A stretch of 8,025 nt of DNA from positions 1-8,025 of the forward strand of contig PWLT01000153.1 in assembly GCA_003558415.1 (NCBI GenBank), written 5' to 3'. The DNA comes from Hyphomicrobiales bacterium (GTDB lineage Bacteria > Pseudomonadota > Alphaproteobacteria > Rhodobacterales > Rhodobacteraceae). This document shows positions 1 to 4,724 of the stretch, piece after piece. How positions within the stretch are numbered: position 1 is the stretch's first letter; the number at the start of each line of letters is the position of its first letter. A program made the position numbers and the translations under genes. The notes under the pieces were generated by a model. It saw only the letters and a list, made by a program, of their open reading frames with translations, was not told the origin of the DNA and ran no database searches.

Positions 1-368
1 AAGGTATCGGCGTCGACCACCCCCGAGACATCCGAGATCACCATCACGTCGAGAAGCGCGGCCACGCGCGGCAGCACGTTCTTGGCATCCGTCGTCGCGG
101 GGGCGAGGATATGGCTGTAATCGCCCGCAAGCCCCACGATCAGCGCCGCCGTGGGCTCGGCCAGCCGGTGGCCGAGGCTCGCATCCTCCGCACACAGCAC
201 CTTGGCCACACCGCCGATCTTCGCGGCCTCGCCGGCCGCATCCGCCGCCTTGGCCCCGGCGCACAGCACCGTCACATCGCCCAGCTTCGCCGCGGCGGTC
301 ACCGCCTTCGAGGTGGCGTCGAGGTTGAGCACCCCGTCAGTGACCTCGGCCAGAAGAAGAACAGCCAT
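1..368 (-). CDS. etfA: Electron transfer flavoprotein alpha subunit, N-terminal part (cut by window edge)
   Basis: This is the FAD-binding large subunit of the soluble ETF heterodimer. In the cytoplasm ETF takes electrons from acyl-CoA and related dehydrogenases and passes them to ETF:ubiquinone oxidoreductase in the membrane. Reading down from 368 the protein begins [15 protein letters not shown], followed by a stretch with GDVTVLCAG and later HILAPATTDAKNVLPRVAALL and DVMVISDV, which are typical of the EtfA N-terminal domain. About 122 codons are present. The C-terminal FAD-binding domain lies outside the window, so completeness cannot be judged. The ATG shares its A with the etfB TGA (TGATG), which implies translational coupling and equal production of the two subunits. 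A purine-rich stretch inside the end of etfB, GCGGGGG, may serve as the ribosome site. Identity is secure from sequence and from the etfB partner. Confidence 0.95.
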   Translation of the reverse strand, partial: MAVLLLAEVTDGVLNLDATSKAVTAAAKLGDVTVLCAGAKAADAAGEAAKIGGVAKVLCAEDASLGHRLAEPTAALIVGLAGDYSHILAPATTDAKNVLPRVAALLDVMVISDVSGVVDADT

Positions 369-1129
369 CACAGCACCCCCGCTTCGTTCTTGAGCTTGTC
401 GATGAGTTCATCCACCGAGCCCACCTTGACACCGGCCTTGCGGCCCTCGGGTTCGGCGGTCTTGAGCACTTCCAGCCGGGGCGAGACATCGACGCCGTAA
501 TCGGCGGCCGATTTTTCGTCGAGCGGCTTCTTCTTGGCCTTCATGATATTGGGCAGCGAGGCATAACGCGGCTCGTTGAGGCGCAGATCGACGGTGACGA
601 TGGTGGGCATCTTCACCTTGATGGTCTGCAAGCCGCCATCGACCTCGCGCGTGACGGTGGCGTGGTCGCCATCGATCTCCAGCTTGGAGGCAAAGGTCGC
701 CTGCCCCCAGCCCAGCAGCGCCGCGAGCATCTGGCCGGTGGCGTTCATGTCGTTGTCGATGGCCTGCTTGCCGGCGATCACGAGGCCGGGCTGTTCCTCA
801 TCGACCACCGCCTTGAGGAGCTTGGCCACGGCCAGCGGCTCGATATCGGTGTGCACGTCATCGGCCGCAACGATCAGGATGGCGCGATCCGCGCCCATCG
901 CGAGCGCCGTGCGCAGCGTTTCCTGCGCCTGCTTGACGCCGATGGAGACGGCCACGACCTCGTCGGCCTTGCCTGCCTCGCGCAGGCGGATCGCCTCCTC
1001 GACGGCGATTTCGTCGAAGGGGTTCATCGACATCTTCACATTGGCCAGATCGACGCCGGTGCCGTCCGCCTTGACGCGAACCTTGACGTTGTAGTCGATC
1101 ACCCGTTTCACAGGCACAAGTACCTTCAT
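368..1129 (-). CDS. etfB: Electron transfer flavoprotein beta subunit
   Basis: This is the small subunit of ETF, which binds AMP structurally and docks the partner dehydrogenases. The protein has 253 residues, the usual EtfB length. It opens with [20 protein letters not shown]. The AMP-site region [17 protein letters not shown] is at residues 120-136. The family signature [20 protein letters not shown] spans about 180-199 and includes the leucine-bearing recognition loop that contacts acyl-CoA dehydrogenases. The start at 1129 is supported by GAGGGAG about 10 bases upstream. The gene ends in a one-base overlap with etfA. It lies 208 bases downstream of the cobalamin adenosyltransferase on the same strand, so it may have its own promoter in that spacer, perhaps with some read-through. 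FixA, the nitrogen-fixation paralogue, is an alternative, but the close match to housekeeping EtfB motifs and the absence of fixC/fixX make etfB the better call. Confidence 0.97.
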   Translation of the reverse strand: MKVLVPVKRVIDYNVKVRVKADGTGVDLANVKMSMNPFDEIAVEEAIRLREAGKADEVVAVSIGVKQAQETLRTALAMGADRAILIVAADDVHTDIEPLAVAKLLKAVVDEEQPGLVIAGKQAIDNDMNATGQMLAALLGWGQATFASKLEIDGDHATVTREVDGGLQTIKVKMPTIVTVDLRLNEPRYASLPNIMKAKKKPLDEKSAADYGVDVSPRLEVLKTAEPEGRKAGVKVGSVDELIDKLKNEAGVL

Positions 1130-1155
1130 CGGCGTGTCACTCCCTCTTGCCGCGC

Positions 1156-1171
1156 GCCGGGGGGTCCCGGC
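1156..1171 (-). promoter_or_regulatory. Stem-loop in the etfB leader
   Basis: A perfect inverted repeat, GCCGGG and CCCGGC with a 4-base loop, lies 26 bases upstream of the etfB start, just before the ribosome-binding site. It could be a leader-RNA structure affecting etfBA translation or stability. Short GC dyads arise often by chance in DNA this GC-rich, so function is uncertain. Confidence 0.3.
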
Positions 1172-1209
1172 AGATGTTTCGCCGCCTGATTAGCCGCTTC
1201 GCGCCCCGG

Positions 1210-1261
1210 AAAACAGAGCAAAATCGACGCGCCCGCCTGTGTGGGCGTCGCTGGGGCGACG
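1210..1261 (-). terminator. Nested inverted repeats after the adenosyltransferase gene; possible terminator or attenuator
   Basis: Two overlapping hairpins share one arm. Read on the minus strand, hairpin A pairs CGTCGC with GCGACG around a CCCA loop (1261-1246). Hairpin B pairs CGACGC with GCGTCG around 14 bases (1250-1225) and is followed by ATTTTGCTCTGTTTT. The two cannot form together because both use the GCGACG arm. Hairpin B with its T runs resembles an intrinsic terminator in a GC-rich genome and would end the upstream transcript before etfB. The long loop and interrupted T tract make this a moderate to weak call. The rest of the 1130-1337 spacer shows no gene. Confidence 0.35.
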
Positions 1262-1337
1262 AGCCGGGGGAAATGGGCGGTTCAGCGATCGGCGCCGTAT
1301 GCCGCTCAACACGCTGCGCTTCGCACCCGCTTTCGAC

Positions 1338-1910
1338 TCAGCGGTTCGCGCCCGGCACCCAGAGCACATCGCCGCGGCCGCTATCATTGGCCATGCGCGC
1401 AGCGACGAAGAACCAGTCGGACAGCCGGTTGAGGTATTTCACCGCCTCGGGGTTGATCGATTCGCCCTCGGCGAGTTCGACGACGATCCGCTCGGCGCGC
1501 CGCCCGACCGTGCGGCACTGATGCAGATGTGCCGCCAGCGGTGTGCCACCGGGCAGGATGAAACTGCGCAGCGGCTCCAGCTCGGCGGTCATCGCGTCGA
1601 TGTCCTGCTCCAACCGCGCGACCTGGGCGGCATGGATGCGCAGCGGCGGGTACTCTGCCTGCGCGTCGCGTTCCATCTCCGGGCGGCACAGATCGGCGCC
1701 CAGATCGAAGAGATCGTTCTGGATACGCGCGAGCTGTTCGTCGAGCGCGCCATCGCTGTATTGGCGTGCCAGCCCGATCACGGCGTTGAGCTCGTCGACC
1801 GTGCCATAAGCGCTCACCCGCAGGGAATGCTTGGGCACCCTCGCCCCGTCGCCCAGCGCGGTATCGCCCTTGTCGCCCCCGCGCGTGTAGATACGGTTGA
1901 GGACAACCAT
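1338..1910 (-). CDS. pduO: PduO-type ATP:cob(I)alamin adenosyltransferase
   Basis: This enzyme transfers the adenosyl group of ATP to cob(I)alamin to give adenosylcobalamin, the cofactor of methylmalonyl-CoA mutase and related carbon-skeleton mutases. It acts in the cytoplasm as a trimer in this family. The protein has 190 residues, matching the PduO N-terminal/MMAB family rather than the CobA/BtuR family. The ATP-binding loop TRGGDKGDT is at residues 9-17. AYGTVDELNAVIG (34-46), LFDLGADL (67-74), FILPGG with the cobalamin-face phenylalanine F117, CRTVGRRAER (132-141) and NRLSDWFF (161-168) are all as expected. It ends VLWVPGANR. The gene starts 2 bases after the stop of the HIG1-type gene (TGACGATG), indicating translational coupling; only a weak GGGG stands in for a ribosome site. 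Family assignment is firm. The symbol is by family, and mmaB or cobO may be used elsewhere. Confidence 0.93.
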   Translation of the reverse strand: MVVLNRIYTRGGDKGDTALGDGARVPKHSLRVSAYGTVDELNAVIGLARQYSDGALDEQLARIQNDLFDLGADLCRPEMERDAQAEYPPLRIHAAQVARLEQDIDAMTAELEPLRSFILPGGTPLAAHLHQCRTVGRRAERIVVELAEGESINPEAVKYLNRLSDWFFVAARMANDSGRGDVLWVPGANR

Positions 1911-1912
1911 CG

Positions 1913-2119
1913 TCAGGCCCCGCGGCTGCGAACGAACACGAAGAGCACGATCAGCGCCACGGCGATCGCCTGCGCAACGAGCCGGTAGCGCATCATGCGG
2001 TTGCCATTCCTGCGGTTGAATTCGCCGCCCTTGGCGAAGCCGCCCACGCCGACGAGCAGAACGCCGAGCACGGCGAAGGCCGAGAAGGCGGCAAGAAGGA
2101 AGAGGGGGTCACTGAGCAT
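1913..2119 (-). CDS. Small twin transmembrane helix protein with HIG1-like motif
   Basis: This is a 68-residue inner-membrane protein, predicted from two hydrophobic stretches (about residues 5-28 and 47-63) separated by a short basic loop, FAKGGEFNRRNGNRMMRYR. The loop end, NRMMRYRLVAQ, fits the HIG1-domain pattern of R-x-R-x3-Q preceded by a polar residue, the motif of hypoxia-induced/Rcf1 proteins that associate with respiratory complexes in mitochondria. A similar respiratory role here is only inference. The frame is open further upstream to 2185, but the start at 2119 is preferred: GGAAAGGAA lies 8 bases before it, and the protein then begins directly with the first helix (MLSDPLFLL). 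It is encoded between the LOG-family gene and the adenosyltransferase, 2 bases from the latter. This family is common as an uncharacterised small protein in Rhodobacterales. Confidence 0.85.
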   Translation of the reverse strand: MLSDPLFLLAAFSAFAVLGVLLVGVGGFAKGGEFNRRNGNRMMRYRLVAQAIAVALIVLFVFVRSRGA

Positions 2120-2126
2120 GTTGGGG

Positions 2127-2135
2127 TTCCTTTCC
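2127..2135 (-). promoter_or_regulatory. Ribosome-binding site that sets the start of the HIG1-type gene
   Basis: GGAAAGGAA on the minus strand lies 8 bases upstream of the ATG at 2119. It selects this start over the upstream ATG at 2185, whose extra 22 residues ([14 protein letters not shown]...) look non-native and would overlap the end of the LOG-family gene. Confidence 0.75.
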
Positions 2136-2181
2136 GTCACCCCGCATCTAGTGCTGCGCGGGGAAAAAACGAGAGGCGCAA

Positions 2182-3009
2182 TCACCGCGCCGGCGCAGCC
2201 TCCCAGTTCTCGATCAGGTCGCAGGCTTCCTCGGCTGTCTCCACGAAGCGGAACAGATCTAGGTCATCGGGGCTGATGGTGCCCGATTCTTCCAGCGCCT
2301 CCCAATTGACGATGCGGCGCCAGAATTCCTCTCCGAACAGCAGGAAGGGCACGGCCTTCATCCGCTTGCTCTGGATCAGGGTGAGCGATTCAAAGAGCTC
2401 GTCCATGGTCCCAAAGCCGCCCGGAAACACCGCCACCGCGGAGGCGCGCATCAGGAAATGCATCTTGCGGATGCCGAAATAGTGGAAATTGAAGCACAGC
2501 TCGGGGGTGACATGGGCATTGGGCGCCTGTTCGTGCGGCAGCACGATGTTGAGCCCGATGGAGATGCCGCCGGCCTCCTCGGCGCCGAGGTTCCCGGCCT
2601 CCATCACGCCGGGGCCGCCGCCGGTGACGATCACGTTCTCGCGCCCGCCCGCGGCCAGGCTGCGTTCGGTGACCAGACGGGCGAAGCGCCGCGCCTCCTC
2701 GTAGAAATGCGTCAGCTCGGCGAGCGTGCGGGTGCGTGCCGTGTCGCGCTTTTCGGGCGAGGGGATGCGCGCGCCGCCGAACATCACCACCGTCGATTCG
2801 ATGCCGCGTGCGTCGAGCTCGAGTTCGGGCTTGAGGAGTTCGAGCTGCAGCCGCACCGGACGCAGCTCCTCGCGGCGCAGGAAATCCCCGTCGGCAAAGG
2901 CCAGCCGGTAGGCGGGCGAGCGCGTCTGCGGCGTGTCCGGTGTGTGTTCTGCGGCCTCCACATCCTCGCGGCTGTCGCGGAACGGGTGCTTGCGCTCGCT
3001 GTACTTCAT
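2182..3009 (-). CDS. LOG-family Rossmann-fold protein (TIGR00730 type)
   Basis: Members of this family remove ribose 5-phosphate from nucleoside monophosphates. Plant and bacterial LOG proteins release cytokinin bases, and other bacterial members act on AMP or have no known substrate. The protein has 275 residues, a long form with an N-terminal extension of roughly 70 residues that is charged and probably flexible at its start ([20 protein letters not shown]). The Rossmann core follows: [10 protein letters not shown] (74-83), [20 protein letters not shown] (128-147), [13 protein letters not shown] (173-185) and the signature [12 protein letters not shown] (196-207) with its catalytic glutamate. 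The arginine-lysine pair at 181-182 is also as in LOG. The start at 3009 has AGGA 8 bases upstream. It is the first gene of the minus-strand run and diverges from dapD. Lysine decarboxylase is an old misannotation for this family. The substrate is unknown. Confidence 0.92.
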   Translation of the reverse strand: MKYSERKHPFRDSREDVEAAEHTPDTPQTRSPAYRLAFADGDFLRREELRPVRLQLELLKPELELDARGIESTVVMFGGARIPSPEKRDTARTRTLAELTHFYEEARRFARLVTERSLAAGGRENVIVTGGGPGVMEAGNLGAEEAGGISIGLNIVLPHEQAPNAHVTPELCFNFHYFGIRKMHFLMRASAVAVFPGGFGTMDELFESLTLIQSKRMKAVPFLLFGEEFWRRIVNWEALEESGTISPDDLDLFRFVETAEEACDLIENWEAAPAR

Positions 3010-3029
3010 CTGCCCAGTCCTGCCTGTCG

Positions 3030-3058
3030 TTGCGCCTGCTGCGCCATGCGTCTATAGC
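3030..3058 (+). promoter_or_regulatory. Candidate sigma70-type promoter of dapD
   Basis: TTGCGC at 3030-3035 and TATAGC at 3053-3058 are separated by exactly 17 bases. Transcription would begin near 3065, giving a leader of about 40 bases before dapD. The -10 element contains the palindrome CTATAG, so a minus-strand promoter for the LOG-family gene could overlap it, but I see no matching -35 element on that strand. Confidence 0.5.
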
Positions 3059-3086
3059 CTCGGGGCTGTTGACGCCAGCCATGTTT

Positions 3087-3095
3087 GGAAAAGGA
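3087..3095 (+). promoter_or_regulatory. Ribosome-binding site of dapD
   Basis: GGAAAAGGA ends 8 bases before the ATG at 3104. It favours this start over the in-frame ATG at 3095, which begins inside the Shine-Dalgarno sequence, and over further in-frame extension to 2933, which would run across the promoter. Confidence 0.8.
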
Positions 3096-3103
3096 TGCCG
3101 CCC

Positions 3104-3931
3104 ATGTCCGACGCCGCGCTCGAAGCCGCCATCGAGGCCGCCTGGGAGGATCGCGCTGCCATCACCCCCGCCACCACGGGCGAAACCCGCGATGCCGTCG
3201 AGGCCACGCTTGATGCACTCGATTCGGGCCGCCTGCGGGTGGCCGAACGCGGCGATGACGGGCAGTGGACGGTCAACCAATGGGCCAAGAAGGCGGTGCT
3301 GCTGGGCTTCCGCCTCAAGGACATGGAGCCGCAATCGGGCGGCCCGCAGGGCGGCGGCTGGTGGGACAAGGTCGACTCCAAGTTCAAGGGCTGGGGACCG
3401 GCCGAGTGGAAGGAGGCGGGCTTTCGCGCCGTGCCCAACTGCGTCGTGCGCCGCTCGGCCTATATCGCGCCCGGCGTGGTGCTCATGCCCTGTTTCGTCA
3501 ATCTCGGCGCCCATGTCGGCGAGGGCACGATGGTCGATACCTGGGCCACGGTGGGCTCCTGCGCGCAGATCGGCAAGGGTGTGCATCTCTCAGGCGGTGT
3601 GGGCATCGGCGGCGTGCTGGAGCCGCTGCAGGCCGAGCCCACCATCATCGAGGATAACTGCTTCATCGGCGCGCGCTCCGAGGTGGTCGAGGGGGTGATC
3701 GTGCGCGAGGGCGCTGTGCTGGGCATGGGCGTCTATATCGGCCAGTCCACCAAGATCGTGGATCGCGAAACCGGCAAGGTGAGCTATGGCGAGGTGCCCG
3801 CGGGCGCGGTGGTGGTGTCGGGCTCGATGCCGTCCACGGGGGGTGTGAACCTCTATTGTGCGGTGATCGTCAAGAAGGTGGATGCCCGCACCCGCGCGAA
3901 GGTCGGGATCAACGAGTTGCTGCGCGACTGA
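3104..3931 (+). CDS. dapD: 2,3,4,5-tetrahydropyridine-2,6-dicarboxylate N-succinyltransferase
   Basis: DapD transfers succinyl from succinyl-CoA to tetrahydrodipicolinate, committing the succinylase branch of meso-diaminopimelate and lysine synthesis in the cytoplasm. The protein has 275 residues, within one of the E. coli length. The helical N-terminal domain ([20 protein letters not shown]...) is followed from about residue 112 by left-handed beta-helix hexapeptide repeats. The highly conserved core includes [17 protein letters not shown] (141-157), [17 protein letters not shown] (161-177), [17 protein letters not shown] (182-198) and VVVSGSMPS (236-244). D145 and E193 occupy the positions of the acidic residues implicated in activity in the family. 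It ends [21 protein letters not shown]. The gene is monocistronic here: the convergent peroxiredoxin stop lies 7 bases beyond its own stop. The later pathway gene dapE lies about 3 kb away on the opposite strand. Confidence 0.97.
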   Translation: MSDAALEAAIEAAWEDRAAITPATTGETRDAVEATLDALDSGRLRVAERGDDGQWTVNQWAKKAVLLGFRLKDMEPQSGGPQGGGWWDKVDSKFKGWGPAEWKEAGFRAVPNCVVRRSAYIAPGVVLMPCFVNLGAHVGEGTMVDTWATVGSCAQIGKGVHLSGGVGIGGVLEPLQAEPTIIEDNCFIGARSEVVEGVIVREGAVLGMGVYIGQSTKIVDRETGKVSYGEVPAGAVVVSGSMPSTGGVNLYCAVIVKKVDARTRAKVGINELLRD

Positions 3932-3942
3932 GCCGGTCTCAG
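3928..3942. terminator. Short inverted repeat spanning the dapD and peroxiredoxin stop codons
   Basis: CTGAG and CTCAG flank a 5-base CCGGT loop, with the dapD TGA in the left arm and the peroxiredoxin TGA (opposite strand) in the right arm. It is symmetrical and sits exactly between convergent genes, so it could weakly help end both transcripts. There is no T tract on either side and the stem is only 5 pairs, so intrinsic termination is unlikely to be efficient. Confidence 0.25.
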
Positions 3943-4592
3943 CCGGGCGCCCTGGTCTTGCGCAGATAGGGCAGGAGCATCTCCATCTCGCCGAAACGCG
4001 CCCGCGCCTCATCGTCGGACAGTGACAGCGCCACGATCACATCCTCGCCGGGGTACCAATCCGCAGGTGTGGCGAGCGGGGCGCCATCGGCCAGCCGTAT
4101 CGCGTCGAGCGCGCGCAGGATTTCCTTGAAGTTGCGGCCCACCGACATCGGATAGATCAATGCCAGGCGGATGCGCTTGTCGGGGCCGATGATGAATGTG
4201 GTGCGCACGGTCGCCGTGTCGTTCGCCGTGTGCCCGTCGGGCAGCCAGGCATCGGCGGGCAGCATGTCGTAGAGCTTGGCGATCTCGAGCCGGGGGTCGG
4301 CGATGATCGGAAAGGTCACGGCGGCGCCGGAGGTCTTTTCGATATCGGCCTTCCAGCGCATGTGTTCCTCCACCGGGTCGATCGAGATCCCCGCGAGTTT
4401 GGTGCCGCGCTTGGCGAATTCCGGGGAGAGGCGCGCGAGCGCGCCGAACTCGGTGGTGCAGACCGGGGTGAAATCCTTCGGATGGCTGAACAGGATCGCG
4501 TAACTCTCGCCGATCCACTCATGCCAGGAGATCGAGCCCTCGGTTGACTCGGCGGTGAAATCGGGGGCGACATCGTTGATACGAAGGCTCAT
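3939..4592 (-). CDS. 1-Cys peroxiredoxin (Prx6 type)
   Basis: This is a thiol peroxidase that reduces hydrogen peroxide and organic peroxides in the cytoplasm. The 217-residue length fits the Prx6 subfamily. The active-site segment FSHPKDFTPVCTTEFG (residues 35-50) holds the peroxidatic cysteine C45, T42 of the PxxxTxxC motif and H37. C45 is the only cysteine in the protein, so there is no internal resolving cysteine and an external thiol must recycle it. Further family marks are IIADPRLEIAKLYDML, FIIGPDKRIRLALIYPMSVGRNFKEILR and ATPADWYPGEDVIV. The start at 4592 is set by AAAAGGAG 5 bases upstream and by the standard N terminus MSLRINDVAPDF. The frame stays open far upstream, but that part is antisense to the aldehyde dehydrogenase. 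The gene diverges from the aldehyde dehydrogenase and converges tightly on dapD. Confidence 0.95.
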   Translation of the reverse strand: MSLRINDVAPDFTAESTEGSISWHEWIGESYAILFSHPKDFTPVCTTEFGALARLSPEFAKRGTKLAGISIDPVEEHMRWKADIEKTSGAAVTFPIIADPRLEIAKLYDMLPADAWLPDGHTANDTATVRTTFIIGPDKRIRLALIYPMSVGRNFKEILRALDAIRLADGAPLATPADWYPGEDVIVALSLSDDEARARFGEMEMLLPYLRKTRAPG

Positions 4593-4607
4593 CTCGGCTC
4601 CTTTTCG

Positions 4608-4627
4608 GCCTTCGTCATCATGAAGGC
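4608..4627 (-). promoter_or_regulatory. Stem-loop just upstream of the peroxiredoxin ribosome site
   Basis: On the minus strand GCCTTC pairs perfectly with GAAGGC around an 8-base loop. The hairpin ends a few bases before the AAAAGGAG ribosome site, in the 5' leader if transcription starts further upstream. It could modulate translation or mRNA stability. A 10-codon reading frame begins in its loop (see findings). Confidence 0.3.
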
Positions 4628-4672
4628 TCAGCCTGATGTATGTGCCCTGTGGGCGGGCGGAAGGGGGTTGCT

Positions 4673-4703
4673 TGTCACTTCCGCGAAGCGGTGACACTGT
4701 GTC
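4673..4703. promoter_or_regulatory. Overlapping dyads in the peroxiredoxin/aldehyde dehydrogenase divergent spacer; candidate operator
   Basis: TGTCAC (4673-4678) and GTGACA (4691-4696) form a perfect 6-base inverted repeat with a 12-base spacer that itself contains CCGC and GCG. Overlapping its right arm is an 11-base palindrome, GACAC-T-GTGTC (4693-4703). Three related half-sites of the form GTGTC(A/G) are therefore packed into 31 bases, 10 bases before the aldehyde dehydrogenase ribosome site. This looks like a binding site for a dimeric regulator serving one or both divergent genes. The regulator cannot be named from sequence alone, and no regulator gene is in the window. Confidence 0.45.
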
Positions 4704-4712
4704 GCAAAGCTC

Positions 4713-4718
4713 AAGGAG
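4713..4718 (+). promoter_or_regulatory. Ribosome-binding site that sets the aldehyde dehydrogenase start
   Basis: AAGGAG directly abuts an ATG at 4719, which is too close for initiation. It stands 6 bases before the next in-frame ATG at 4725, a workable distance. The start at 4725 is therefore preferred, removing two residues. Confidence 0.7.
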
Positions 4719-4724
4719 ATGACG

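Noticed and set aside
1239..1988. A 249-codon plus-strand frame over the adenosyltransferase
   Set aside because: It is antisense to a gene with complete family motifs and shows no domain of its own.
2140..2163. Inverted repeat CCCCGC/GCGGGG next to a run of six A, considered as a terminator after the LOG-family gene
   Set aside because: On the minus strand the T run precedes the stem instead of following it, and on the plus strand there is no gene to terminate and A follows the stem.
2390..3586. A 398-codon minus-strand frame crossing the LOG-family gene and dapD
   Set aside because: It overlaps two confidently identified genes in other frames, and its translation is rich in Arg, Ala, Gly and His with no recognisable domain; this is a shadow.
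4668..4700. TTGCTT at 4668-4673 as the -35 element of an aldehyde dehydrogenase promoter
   Set aside because: No acceptable -10 hexamer occurs 16-18 bases downstream; the sequence there is GTGACAC.
4673..4703. Assigning the dyads to OxyR because a peroxidase gene is adjacent
   Set aside because: The half-sites are GTGTCAC-like and do not show the OxyR arrangement, so naming the regulator would be guesswork.
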